From Anaeramoeba flamelloides (taxonomy: Eukaryota > Metamonada > Anaeramoebidae), in the NCBI GenBank assembly GCA_027625915.1, contig JANTQA010000032.1, positions 8,990,001 through 9,054,000 on the forward strand: DNA of 64,000 bases, read 5' to 3'. Position numbers and translations under genes: made by a program. This document shows positions 41,381 to 53,335 of the stretch, piece after piece (position 1 is the first letter of the stretch; each line of letters begins with the position of its first letter). The notes under the pieces are model-generated. The model ran no database searches and was not told where the DNA came from. It worked only from the letters and a program-made list of their open reading frames with translations.

Positions 41381-44144
41381 TGCACCATTTTATTAATTAT
41401 CACATATTTTTTTTTGAATTAAAAAGATATTTATTTTATATTTTAAAAATTGAAACGTTTATAATAACTTGATTTATATTCTAGTTTTTAGTTGAAAAAA
41501 ATCATTATCTTTATAAAACCAATTTATAAAAAAATCTAAAAGTAAGATCTGGCCCTTTTAAATAGAAGTGAAAGAAAAAATCCAAATATTGTAAATCTGG
41601 ATTCAATAGCAAGTAATAAATTACCCAATGATTTTTTTATTAATGAAAATAACAAGTGGGGAGGGGGTAAGTCTACACCTTAGTCCGTCTATAATCAAGT
41701 TATAGGATTATTTGGGGCAAATAATTTTTTTTCTTGGTTGCCAACATGAATCATAAAATGTATATTTTATATATTGGTTGGTAAAAATGATTATATTGTT
41801 TGTAAAAAGATCACAAATAAAAATATGATTATTGTATTTCTTTATATTTTAATTGAGAGATTGGAGAAATGAAATCAAATTTATCAAAAAAAAATAAAAT
41901 AATAGAAGAAAAATAATTAAAATATTGTTATAATACAATAAATATATAATCCAAGGGGTCAAATTAAAATCTATAAATGTTGCCCATTTTTACTAAATTT
42001 GAAAGAACAGAGTAAAATCGAATATTTTAAAGCACACTTACAAATCAAGGAAAACATAGAACACTAGCCCCGGGATTGGTGTCAAAAATATCATTTTTTT
42101 TTAATTGCTTTCGCAAAAGAAAAAATAATAATAAATTTAATAGTATCCCAGTATTTAAATGTCAACCTTTAGAAAATCCAAAAGCAAATACCTATTAATT
42201 TCTTTAATTCCAATGATTTACTAGATAATTACATTTTTACAAAAAACATAGAAAAAAAAATGATTTAGTTTGTTTCCTTTTTATGAAAGTAATTGCAACA
42301 TTATTATATTTCTGATATCTGAAAATCATTTGTAATATTAATATCATGATTTAGTCCTGTATTTTTTTATAAAAATTGAATTTTTTAGCAATTAATCTAC
42401 ATTTTGAGAGAACCTTAAGAAAGATATTTTGTAAAGTTGATGGAGTCTCAGTATTAAATGATTCAACCTTTAAATTTGTTCAGAAATTCAGTTTTTTTTC
42501 AGAAATATTTGAATTTTATGAATAATAAAAGGATCATTTTTAATTGATGGATCAACAAAGAGTAATACTTACCTAATCGGGTTTCAAGATACATTTAAAA
42601 TCTGTGAAGTGATATAATTAATATTCAATCAATAAAATTTAATTTTATGACTTTTCCATGTCAAACATTAATCCCTTAAAACAGAATTTACCCTTTAACC
42701 ATTAAGAAGAAAAAAAAAAATCCTGCTCTTGATCTATGAAAGGGTATCAAGGATTTTCAAAGTAATAGTCTTTTAAAGGGTAAACAAAATAAAATTTTTG
42801 ATTAGGTGAATGCTAGTTCGTGAGGATTATAATTTTCTTATCATTGGATTTTTAACAAAAGTTCTGTCTGAAATCAAGAAAATTATTCAAAAAATTTTTT
42901 ATTCAATTTTCCCTTAGATAAAACATAATATCTCAAATAACCTTTTAGAAATCAACTTTTTTGTAATGAACCTTTTCATTTCCTTAAATCAAATTCATTC
43001 TTTAGAATAAGTTTTTTACTTTTGACCAATTAAAAGTGTCAAAAAAAAAGAGAACTTTTTTTCGAATTATTAAGCCGAGAAAAATAAATCTGAAAATACA
43101 ACAAAACTTTTGTTTAGTTATCCATACTTTTCCATCTTTAACTTTTACCTTCTGAAAATTATTTTATTAATGAGTTTTAACTTTAGTTTCACTCACTGAA
43201 TGAGTAAGAAAAGAGACAAAAAAAGAATGAACACAAATACTTTCATATTTATATTTTCTGAACCAGTTTATTTTAAACTGATTTGTGCGAAATAAATTCA
43301 AACATATTCACTTTATTCACGAACACACAGATGATCCAGATCACATGCTTTGCCTTCAAGAGAATAATATAATTGAGAAATTTGATTTTTCAAAGAAGGG
43401 AGATAATTATTTTAAATTTCTTTTTCGGATTTCGATTTAATGATTTTTTTAAATAAAAAGAATTTAATATTTAATTTTTTGATACCAACAACAGTAGTTC
43501 ATCTCAAAAATAACCAACCCTCGTTTCTTACAGAGTGTTAAAGAATCTCTTCTCAAAAAATTGCGACATTTTTCAAAACAGAGTTTTTGATTTTAATTTT
43601 TTTAAAAAAGGGAGGTTAAAGAGTGTCGTCTGTTTTTCATAATTTGTGAATACTTTTAAAAAGAATGTGAAAAATTTTTTCAAAACGTTAATTTTTAAAG
43701 AATTCGGAAAATTAAAAGTTTTAGATTCTCAACTGTAACAAAAAAAATCAAAATAACAAACAAACCAATCCATATTATCAACATCCTTAAGAGTAAAATA
43801 AATTAATCTCATTAGATTCTGATCAATTTTCCAAAAACAAATCCAATAAAAGTGACACTAATTGTAAACGTTATCTGTATATTGCCGACTATGTCTCGAA
43901 TAATTGACCTTCCAAACTTTAGTTGAAAAAAAAACAAACAACTTCTTTTTTAAATATTGATTTTCTACTTTAATATAAGCTTTTGTTCAATCTACTTCTC
44001 GTCATGCCCTCCCCCCCCGTTAGGAAAATAAAGTGTTCTTTCAAAACTTCTCATTTGCTTTTCCATTTTGTAACTTTTTTTTTGTCATTTATTTTTACAA
44101 ACAATTAATCCAAACTCCTCATTTTTTTAAATTATAATTTTCCA

Positions 44145-44525
44145 ATGACATTTTCACCTGTTAACAATTCCTACCAAAACTTTCCAAACAACCTAAGAAA
44201 GTTATTTGGCTTGCGCTCACCTGAAACACCCTTGTTTGAACTGATCATTAATAACAATAAATTAGGCTACATAAAAAAAAAAAGAAAAAAGGATCTTCGA
44301 AACAAAAAAAGAAATCTTCTCCTCCGTAACAAACAAAAAAGACTCCAAAAACAAAAGTCTTTAAAGCAAAAGCAAAAGCAAATCCAAATTCAAATTCAAA
44401 TTCAGAAACAAAAAAGATTAGATGCTGAAAGCAAAAATAAAATTAATCGACGACTTATGAAAAAACTTGATAATTTCGATCAGGAAATTGATGCTGATCT
44501 TGAACAATTATTCAAAAATTTTTAA
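44145..44525 (+). CDS. Small K/Q-rich hypothetical protein, 126 aa
   Basis: This single-exon frame runs from ATG at 44145 to TAA. Residues 1-45 are mixed and protein-like (NLRKLFGLRSPETPLFELII). Residues 45-95 are a highly basic Lys/Arg/Gln stretch, including a run of alternating Ile-Gln. Residues 96-126 form a likely amphipathic acidic helix ending DNFDQEIDADLEQLFKNF. I recognise no family. The frame has higher GC and more varied codons than the surrounding spacer, and the Lys/Gln insert style matches the other proteins of the window, which favours a real gene. It is one of only two + strand genes here. It could be a nucleic-acid-binding or nuclear small protein on charge grounds, but that is a guess. 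Confidence 0.55.
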   Translation: MTFSPVNNSYQNFPNNLRKLFGLRSPETPLFELIINNNKLGYIKKKRKKDLRNKKRNLLLRNKQKRLQKQKSLKQKQKQIQIQIQIQKQKRLDAESKNKINRRLMKKLDNFDQEIDADLEQLFKNF

Positions 44526-45074
44526 TAGACAATAAAAAAGTCTAATACTATCCAACTTTAATTGTATTTTTTTTAATAATGTCCATTTCCATACATTGTA
44601 AATAAATAGATAAAATTTTATTTTTTCACCTTATTAATTTTTTTTTTTCGTTTTAAAAATTAAACAAAATTGGTGATAGAACAAAGCAAAAGATTAAAGT
44701 GTTTTAAAATTCAAAACCAAATTATTTCACAAAAAATAACTCTTTTTGTCACTTATTTATTATTTAAAAAGTTTTTTTGAATTGTGAATTGTTTTCAAAA
44801 CTCAACGAAATTCTTGACAAAAAACCATATAAAAGTTTCGTTTAGCCTAGAAAAAATTGCTTATAAGATCAAAGTAAAGAATATTTTAGTTGTTAACTTC
44901 TGAAAAATCGGTTGTGTTTTCATTTATTCATTTCCTAATTAGAATTGGAAAAGTTGATTTATTTGTATCTTTTGTTTAAATTTTTTAACTGTGAGTATTT
45001 TTGGAAAGTGGAATGAAAAATTTTTTCTTCGGTTTTACAATTAATAGTTTAAATTCAACTTTCAATTTTGAATT

Positions 45075-46295
45075 TATTAGGGGAACTTTGGAAAATAATT
45101 TTTCGTTGAGTTACAAGGAAATCCCTGAAAAATAAGTTTTTGGAAGGTTAAAACAATTTTTTGTAATTTTTAGGAAATCTTTGACAACGATTAAAGAGAA
45201 ATCAACAGGTGTTGTACAATTGATCTCCAAAAATCACCAATCATAATGGCTACCTTGTTAGAAAAAAGAGATAAAGTGGATAACCAATTTCCAATTTAAA
45301 TTTGTGTGAAATATAATTTTGAAAACAACAATGTTATTTTCAAAGTGTCTCTCTTTGTCTCTTTTTCAGATCCTTTAGTTTTTTTTTTTAAATTGTTTTC
45401 TATTTTCCACTGAATTATTTTTAATTACAAGAGTTCATAAATCCTTACTTTGTAAATTTTAGAGAGTTCAAAAATAACCACAACTTTGATTAAATAGAAT
45501 TAAATCGATATTGTGTAAATTGGAATAAAAAAATTTGTTTTAAATTGGAGAAATTGAACTGTTAAAATTGAATATAACTGTTTTAAAAAAGTGTGGAATC
45601 AAAGTTTTATAAGTAAGGCTTAAAACTGTCTAATTCATATGTTTTAATCAGTTCAGTCAACATCTAATAAAATTTTTGGTACACACTTTTCTAAAATGGC
45701 TGTATAAGTTACAAGTGGATTTTTTTTGTAAATGTTGTGTTTGAAATTGAAATTTTTTCGAACTGAGATAAACTTGGGAATTTTTTTTTTTTTAAACAAT
45801 TTTTTTCCAACTAGAATTCTTTTGGATTTTTTTTATATTTGATTTTTCTACTCTAGTGATCCGATTCATTATTTTTTTTTTATCTTTGAATTGGGTTATT
45901 GAGATCTTTTTGACTTTTTTTTCTAAATTTGTATTTTTTGTTACTGAGGGAATCTTAAAAATTTTTTTTTCTTGCTCTTATTTGAATTCTGTTAATTGAA
46001 AGATCCTGTAAACTTTTTAATGTGAATATAATTTTTTAAATTGAGAAACTCAATTTCACAATCTCCTTTTTGAAAACAGTTCACTCATTGAGTACGTCCT
46101 AAATCAACAGGAAGTGACAATAAACTAGATTTATTTATCAATTATTTAGATTTTATGTTGAATTATTTTTTGTTATTTGAATTTTGTCAACCAAAAAAAG
46201 GGCAATTTCACAATTCCCTATTTTAGTGTTAAACCGCCCCCCCCCCCTCATCCGGTTAAAGTGTAAATACTTTAGTAAGTAACTAGGGACTTTAG
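45075..46295. repeat. Diverged relative of the 40698-41380 element
   Basis: Blocks match the 40.7-41.4 kb element in the same order. They include GATCTCCAAAAATCACCAAT, a TTTTGAAAACAA...CAAAGTGTCTCTCTTTG region, AATAACCACAA...GAATTAAATCGAT, and an end with TTTGAATTTTGTCAACCAAA then CAATTCCC...AACCGCCCC. Extra internal sequence makes it longer, and a third partial match to the right part lies near 45980-46100. The ends are too worn to fix exactly. Confidence 0.5.
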
Positions 46296-46319
46296 CATTT
46301 TAGGTTTTTTTCACAAACA

Positions 46320-46425
46320 ATTGATTTTACTTGAATTTGATTTTTGTACCTTAATTCGAGAATTTTATCTGTACCTGAAATTTTGTTCAAATTAATGTCT
46401 TAAAATTCGAACTGATTATATTCTT
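46320..46425. mobile_element. MITE family 1, worn right half
   Basis: From GAATTTGATTTTTGTACCTT to CGAACTGATTATA the sequence parallels the right arm of the intact family-1 copies (GAATTTTGTGCCTTAATTTGAG ... GAAACTGACTGTA). No left arm is recognisable, so this is a half element. Confidence 0.5.
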
Positions 46426-47525
46426 GTTTTATTTTATATATTGAATATAAAAATAAATAAATAATTCAGATCTACATATTTTAGGATTATTTTTATAGGA
46501 AAGACAACACTTGTGAAAACAAAAAATAATAATTTTTTATTTGTATTATCAAAATTTTACAAATAATAGTAGTATTTACTCCCTCCATATTGAATTAAAA
46601 ATATTTTTATTCTTATTTTTTTTTCATTTTTTATTAGCGACATTTACCTATCATTGATAACAGGAATTAGATAGGGAAAAAATCAAAAAATTACTAATTA
46701 ATACCAAGACCCTGAAATATTGTATTCTGACTCATTTTGAAATAAAAAAAATATTAAAGTTAACAATTCTCAAAATTTAACTTAATAAAACAATTCACAT
46801 GAAAAAAGTGACAACTGTTAAATTAATATTTCTTATTTGAAATTATCATAACGCTTAAAATCATTAAAGATAAACTTTTAAATAACAGGATATAAAATGT
46901 GATTTTGTGTTTTCTTAATATAAAAAAAAAGTTTTTTTTTTGTAGGCTGAAAAAACTAATACACAAATGTAAATACAGAATGTTGTAAAACTCTATTTTT
47001 TACAACATTCATATTTACTCTAGTTTAGGAAAAATTAAAATCAAAAAATTAAAAAAAAATAAAAATTAAAAACTCCTTTTTACAATAAAAATAAAAATTA
47101 ATAAGGATTATTTTAAGGTGGCAGCTATAAAAGAAATTATGAAAAAATAATAATAATAAATTTCTAAACTTTTGGCTATAAAATATTTTTTTTCTTACTA
47201 TCAAAATTGCTAGTTTATTATTAGTAATAAAGTACTCCAAGACATGTAAGAGGAACTTTGATCTCACCTCTCATCAATAAAAAAAATTTTTTTTTTGGTC
47301 TTGAGTATTTAGTCTCTAGTCAAAAAAAGATACCTCAAAAAACATATTTATAAAAAAATGTAAAATATGAAACATTGTTATTTTATTTCCACCAATTTAT
47401 GAAGGAAACTAATAAAAACGCCAAAATGAAAGATAACTTTCATAGGGTATTAATAATTGATAATAAAATGAATTATCATTAATCCCACTTCAGCAGAAAC
47501 TTTTTTACAATAATTAAATAAATAA

Positions 47526-48788
47526 TAGAGGTTTTAATGATAACATACTTAATTCACAATAAATTGACAAAAATCGCGATAATTTCGATCAAATGGTGAT
47601 ATATCAGAAAATCGCTATATTCAATATTATCGTGATAATATAACAAATCGCGATATTCTATAAAATCGCGATAATTATTAAAAAATCGTGATAAATGCCA
47701 AAATATTGCGATTAAAAAGTAATTGAGATAAAATAGTTGATGGGTTATTTGGGCTAATTGAGAAATATTTAAACAAAAAAAATTTTTTTTGATCAAAAAA
47801 TAGATTCGGTGAAAAACAGTTATTCTTTGAAAAAAAAACAAAAAAGATACTTGATCCAATCAAGGATCAGATCAAAGAGTTTTATTATCTTTTCATTTTA
47901 TTTGGTTGACAAACCTATCGATCCTTTAAGATCAACAACAATAAGAACTAAAGAGAAACATATATTTTTTCAGTTAATCGTGGTGTTGTAAATTGAGTTG
48001 AATAAAAGACCTTCTAAAACAACCAACCCTTTATCTGTTCTTTAAAGAATGTGTTCTTGGGTTAAAACATTTTCAATATTCTCCGAAAGCTAAAAGGGGT
48101 AGGTAAACTTTTCAAAAGATTTCACAACATCCTTGCCAGATGATCACCTATTATTATGATTTTTTATCGATTTGTCTTCTTGTTCTTTTTCTTCTTTGAG
48201 CACCTTTGTATTGGACAGACAGAAAACACAATTAGAGCTTAGAGGTTATTGTTTGATCGATCACCAATAAGAAGGAAAATTATTCTTTATTCTTTTTTGC
48301 TATTTAAAATTGTGAAGGTAACAAATCCCTTGTTAAGAAAACACCTCCATCTTATATTCAATTATATTGTTGAAATGGGTAATTATTAGTTTGATCATAA
48401 AATATGTTTGAGATTTTATATTTGGTTAAAAAAAAAAATGAAAAGAAAAAAATTTTGTGTTTCCACTACAAACCAAACTCATTCCCTTTATAAAAGTTTT
48501 CTGTCTTTCAAAACTTTCAAACACTTGAAGACATTTCACAACACTTACAAACACTTTTAAACATTTATTAAAGGGGAAAGTGTTGTAAAAGTCTAGAGAT
48601 TTTGTAAAAAGTCAAGAGATTTTTTTAAGGTGATTTCAAAAAAATAATTTTTCATTTTTTCACGATAATGTTGAATATCGCGATAAAGTTTGGATATCGC
48701 GATAAAGTTGGGTTAATCGCGATTTTTTAATACCATCGAGATTTGATTATTAATATCATGATAATATATGTTATCATCAAAACCTCTA
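47526..48788. mobile_element. 1.26-kb inverted-repeat element with ATCGCGAT-rich ends
   Basis: Termini TAGAGGTTTTAATGATAACA at 47526 and TGTTATCATCAAAACCTCTA ending at 48788 are inverted copies. Inside each end lies a cluster of the palindrome ATCGCGAT and close variants: about seven at 47570-47715 and about five at 48660-48740. The middle has no transposase ORF. A TA target duplication is possible (TA|GAGG...CCTC|TA). Subterminal repeats of this kind usually bind a transposase. The superfamily is unassigned. Confidence 0.65.
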
Positions 48789-49118
48789 ATTATCTTTCCA
48801 ATTTACCAAGGTGTATTTTTATATAGTATACACTTTTTTTTAAAAAACTTTATCCTTCGCATATTTGAAAAGATTATTAAAAAAAAATAATAATAATAAT
48901 AAAATCTCAATATCCAACTAAAAAAAAAAAAAAATAGTATTTTTTTTTATTCTTGTAATTTATTTAATTCTCTTTTTGATTATCTTTATTGTATTTTGAT
49001 TTTTACACCCATCATTTTATAATAATAATATAATTAATAACACGAACACCCATTCATTCCATTTTATGATAAAAATATTTAAAAAGAACATTAAAATATT
49101 CTGAAAAATGATAATTGG

Positions 49119-49765
49119 TTAAAACCCCTTTCTTCTTCTTCTTCTTTTCGTTGTTTTTTTTTTTTTCAATCTAGTTATTTTTTTTTGCTTTATAGACCTG
49201 CCCTTTCCTTGCTTCACAGATTTGCCCTTTTTTTGGCTTAACTCTTTCAATTTTTTTTGTTCTTCAAGGATTTTCAATTTTTCTAGTTTTTCTAAATCCC
49301 ATTTATTTTTCAATTTCTCAAAAAAATGATTCGTGAAATTTGTTTCATCATTTTCAAAATTATTATAATTATCAACATTTTCAGATTTTAGACCCTTGTC
49401 AAGTTCTCTTTTAATTTTTTTAGGTATTAGTTCTTTATACACCAGTTCCTTTGAACTGGATGATTGTTTATCATTTTTTATATTGGGCTTACCAACTTTA
49501 AGATTTTTAATTTTTGGATTTTTCATATATTCATTTAAAATTGACAGTGGGTCTAAATTTGGATTTGAGTTTATTGTCATGGCGGAATCCTTTTGCTTAA
49601 GCTTGAGCCCCGTTAATATCTCTTTTTTGGATATTAAAAAGGGCATTTTTTTTAAATCTTGAGGATAACGATGCAACACATTAATATAAGGTTTTTTACA
49701 ACCCTTAAACACACTTGAGAATTTATGAAACTTTGTCCAAACATTATTAAAAGAAACATTGAATT

Positions 49766-49800
<35 letters not shown>

Positions 49801-51668
49801 CCATCATCTTCGCCAAAATCGTTTTCTTTGCCGTTTGTATTATTATTTAAACTCATTTGGAATGCAAATTTATCCAAATGGTATCTTTTCTTTAAAAGCT
49901 TATTATTTTTGATCAATGAATAAAAAGGAGAGATATCCCATATGGTATTGTCACGCACATCTTTATTAAAATTTCTTTTTTTTAAGAGATATTTATACTC
50001 GGTGAAATTGGGCTTTGAATTTAAAATATGAGTTCTTTCCCCAAAACTCAATTTCCTTAAAAAAATGTCACCCGTTTTTGTTTGGGCTAGAGACAAAAAA
50101 TATTTTTTTTCATCAAGATCCTGACTTTCAAAATCTACATTTCCATTTCCATTTCCATTTCCATTTTCATTCACATCGTTATCTTTTTCTTTATTGATTG
50201 GAAAAATTTCAAACCCAGTAAATTCTCGGCCTCGTATTTGCCCAGGAACCGAAAAAACGCTATTAAAAATTGGTATAGTAAAGGGAATGCCAATAAGGCA
50301 CATTGGCTGTCTTACAATTTTATCTTCGTGATTCAAATTTTTAGCAATATTTTTATTTTTATTGCCCAAATCAACATCATAATCACTGGAGTTTCCTTCT
50401 TCCTCGTCATCATCATCGTCTTCATTATAGTTATTTTTATTATGCTTATAAAGATTAATTTTTGGATCATTTTCATTTTTTTTAAATAAGGAAAGATTTG
50501 CATTGATTTGGTCGTCCAAAAGATAGCCGATAACCTCTCTGTGGTTTGAATTTATTGTAATTAATAATTGGAAGTCTTTATTCTGAAATCTTGTTTTGAC
50601 AAATTTTAACTTCTTTGGGGGTTCATGCTCTGAATTATGTTTGATACTTAGTAAAGGCCGGTGAGCATATCTTTCATCGAAAATTTCAATATGGCTTGTT
50701 GTCGAAAGAGCAAATTGGAATCTTGAATTGGTTTTAGAAACGCACAGCAATTTTTGGTTCGCACCTTGTTTCATTATTAAAGTTTTTTTAATATAGTGCT
50801 TTCGAAAGTCAACTTTAATAATCTCTTGGTTCGAGAAAATTAACACAATACGCGGATGCGAACCAAAAAGACAAAACTTGTTCTTGTTTTGATGTATTAA
50901 AGCACCACTCTTACCCTTGCTGCTTTTTCTTTTTAACCCCTTCATTCCCATTTCCCTTACTTCTTCTTGGTTTTCTTCTTCTTCGTTGATTGCTTTTAAT
51001 TGCTTTTTTTTTTTTCTTTTTCGATCCAATCTTTTTATTATCTGCTTTTTTTTGATTCTTATTTTTAGTATTTTGATTTTTTTTTTTTCTTTCATCCTTT
51101 CAAGTTTTTTTTTTTCAATCATTTCTCTCATTTTTTTTTGAATTTCAAGTGGCTGATCAAAATTCTCTAATGAACAATTAATTTCTTGAAGAATTATCTC
51201 ACCGTTATATAATCTTCTCCAATGGAATAATGAATCATATTCAGTTAAGATTAGAAACTCGACAAGGTATGGGCTTGATGAAACATCAAGGATTTTTTGT
51301 GAGAAATTACGGATATCAATAATTGAGATTCTTGGTGCATTTTCATTTTCATTTTCATTTTCATTTTGATAAGCATTTTCATTTTCCTTTTGGTTTTTGT
51401 TTTTATTTTTCTTTTGAATTGCTTTTTCATTCAGAGTGCCTTTTTTATTGATAGCGTCGTTATTGAAATCAATTTCAACAAAATTAATAAACGCATCAGA
51501 TTGTGCAGCAATAATTGCTGATTTTCCTTTGAGGTGGTTTAAATGCAATTTTTTAATTTGCTGTTTAAGTGGTATTGTTAATACTTTTTTAATTTTTAGA
51601 TTTTGATGTTTTTCGTTTTCATTTTCACTTTCACTCTCAATTTCCATTTCAATCAAATTATTTTTTTC

Positions 51669-51700
<32 letters not shown>

Positions 51701-52154
51701 GTTCTTGTTTTTTTGTTGGCCTCAAATTTAAGATCCCAAAGGATAGTTTATTTTTAAATTCACCATCAACAAATATTACTAAAATTTTGTCGGTTAATTG
51801 CACAATTAAAAGATCGGAAATTTTTTTTTTGACTTTGTTGGAAACGGGAATACTTTCCTTTGACAATTTCAATAAATTGCTTTTGGGGAAATAGCTGTCT
51901 GTAAGTTTGCGATCAACATATGAAGTTTCAGTTGCTATTTGGTTTTTGAGGCGTGGTGTAAGATTAAAGGGGTTCTTATAAGATTTGTCTTTGCACAGAT
52001 AAGCCTGAACTAAATTTGATTCTTGAGAAAAGCCATAATTGGAACGTGTATTTGAGCGTTGAAGCATCCAATTAGGTGGCAAAGCATACCCAATCGTACC
52101 AAAATTATGACTATACTTTGGTGGGAAGATCCACGGAAGCTGTTCCGACCACAT
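49119..52154 (-). CDS. TAF1C/Rrn6-like RNA polymerase I initiation factor, 1011 aa
   Basis: This is probably the beta-propeller subunit of the selectivity factor (SL1/core factor) that places RNA polymerase I on rDNA promoters. It shows the TAF1C-type run of landmarks in order: FLILTEYDSLFHWRR near 290, FGSHPRIVLIF near 428-438 (human: TAHPRVLTV), then a strand ending IEIFDERYAHRPLLSIKH near 482-500 (human: LYLVDERLPLVPMLKWNH). A very basic C-terminus ends KRRRRRKGF; human TAF1C ends in RKKPRMGF, so even the final GF agrees. Low-complexity inserts include Glu/Asn repeats, Lys-rich blocks near 360-420 and a run of about ten Asp near 784-797. There is one exon, ATG at 52154, stop TAA. A TTAA-element fragment begins about 85 bp upstream of the start. 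Identity rests on recalled human sequence, not on a search. Confidence 0.7.
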
Positions 52155-52239
52155 TAATTCGTAATTTCTTGGAAAAATAATTATTTATTATTTTAGAAAA
52201 ACAAAAAAATGAAATTACGATTTGCTTTTAAAGAAGTTT

Positions 52240-52515
52240 TTAAGGGAGTCAAAACAATAAAGTCAAAATTTAAACTTTTGAACAGATTTTAAAGAGGATT
52301 TGAAAACAACAAATTGTACTTTGGGTTGTTACTCATTGATTTTAATGATTCCAAGTCCTCTTTTAAAAATAATTTTTTTTAAATTGTTTTTAAATAAGAA
52401 AAAAAATTGTAACTCATTAAAAGGTTAAGTTGAATAGTCTTGTGTACTTTAGGAAATGTTCTATGTTTAACATTCTGTTCCTATCTCAATATCCTATTTT
52501 GAGATTTAATTTTAT
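52240..52515. mobile_element. Truncated copy of the 5198-6584 TTAA element
   Basis: It begins TTAAGGGAGTC at 52240 and then follows the left part of the 5.2-kb element. Compare TTGTACTTTGGGTTGTTACTC with the TTTACTTTGGTTGTACCTC block, and GTTGAATAGT...TTTAACATTCTGTTC with GTTGAATAAC...CTCAACATTCTATTG. No right terminus is found. It lies just upstream of the TAF1C-like start codon. Confidence 0.5.
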
Positions 52516-52718
52516 GTTGGTAAGACAATTTATAAGAAATTATTTATGGAATATGTGCTTTCAATTATTAATATCATAAAGATACCAGTGAAAAGAAATA
52601 ATACCATTTTCTGATCCAATGAAAATTTGAAAAATATGAAAGTATTCGCTTCGGGCATAAGTTACTTAATCTAATTGAACATTCTTTCATTTTCAAAAGA
52701 AAAAGTCGAGTTCGATTA

Positions 52719-53025
52719 CAGTCCTGTGCCATTTTAAGGCACAGGAAAAATCAACATATAAGGCACAAAATTTAGTTCACTTTAAGACATAAAATTTTGG
52801 TTTGAGGCACTTTCCCAATTTCAAGATATAATTTCACCGAATAATTACAGAGTTAGTTTGAGTGTTTTCTTCAATATCTATATAGAATATGACATTATGA
52901 GTAATCTTGGAAATTTACACAGAAAAATTGTGACTTATTTTGACCACTTTGATTTTGTGTCTTAGTGGTATTTTTTTGTACCTTATTACTTGATTTTTCC
53001 TGTGCCTTTCAAGAGCACAGGACTG
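52719..53025. mobile_element. MITE family 3 (CAGTCCTGTGC ends), 307 bp
   Basis: The left arm starts CAGTCCTGTGCCATTTTAAG and the right arm inverts it (ends TCAAGAGCACAGGACTG), with TA at 52717-52718 and 53026-53027. The arms match for about 55 bp, including CACAGGAAAAATCAA. It shares the CAGTC terminus and AAGGCAC motifs with family 1, so the same transposase may move both. Confidence 0.8.
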
Positions 53026-53103
53026 TAAACAATAAAAAAATTATTTATGATAAAGGATCTTGATAAAGAATCTTTAGATCTTTCCTTTTATCTTTTTTAC
53101 TTA

Positions 53104-53300
53104 CATCTGTTCCACTTTCGAGAAACAAATTATTAACGAAATTTAAATCACAAAAAAAATCTCTAATTGAGGTATAAAATTTAGAATTCTAGGAAAATAA
53201 TTTTAGTTAAAAAAAAATAAAAAATGCACTTTAATTTGAAATTTTTTTTTGTGGCTTAATTTTTGTTTGAAGTTTGTGCATTTAAAAGTGGAGCTGACTG
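53104..53300. mobile_element. MITE family 1 (mariner-like), copy 3, worn
   Basis: This 197-bp copy has a degenerate left end (CATCTGTTCCACTTT after TA at 53102-53103) and a well-kept right end (AAAAGTGGAGCTGACTG before TA at 53301-53302). AAGGCACA motifs in the arms are partly lost, which suggests an older copy than 37680, 39752 or 63568. Confidence 0.7.
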
Positions 53301-53335
53301 TATTAGGAATATTTTTTATTAAGACTGTTACAATA

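Larger units (their letters stand above)
44526..49118. other. 4.6-kb AT-rich spacer built largely of repeats
   Basis: Most of this spacer is explained by a TTAA-family relative (45075-46295), half of a family-1 MITE (46320-46425) and the ATCGCGAT-end element (47526-48788). Remaining stretches are A/T homopolymers. Open frames at 47049-47267 and 47554-47863 (-) and 47809-47991 (+) lie in repeats or low-complexity DNA and are not genes. Confidence 0.55.
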
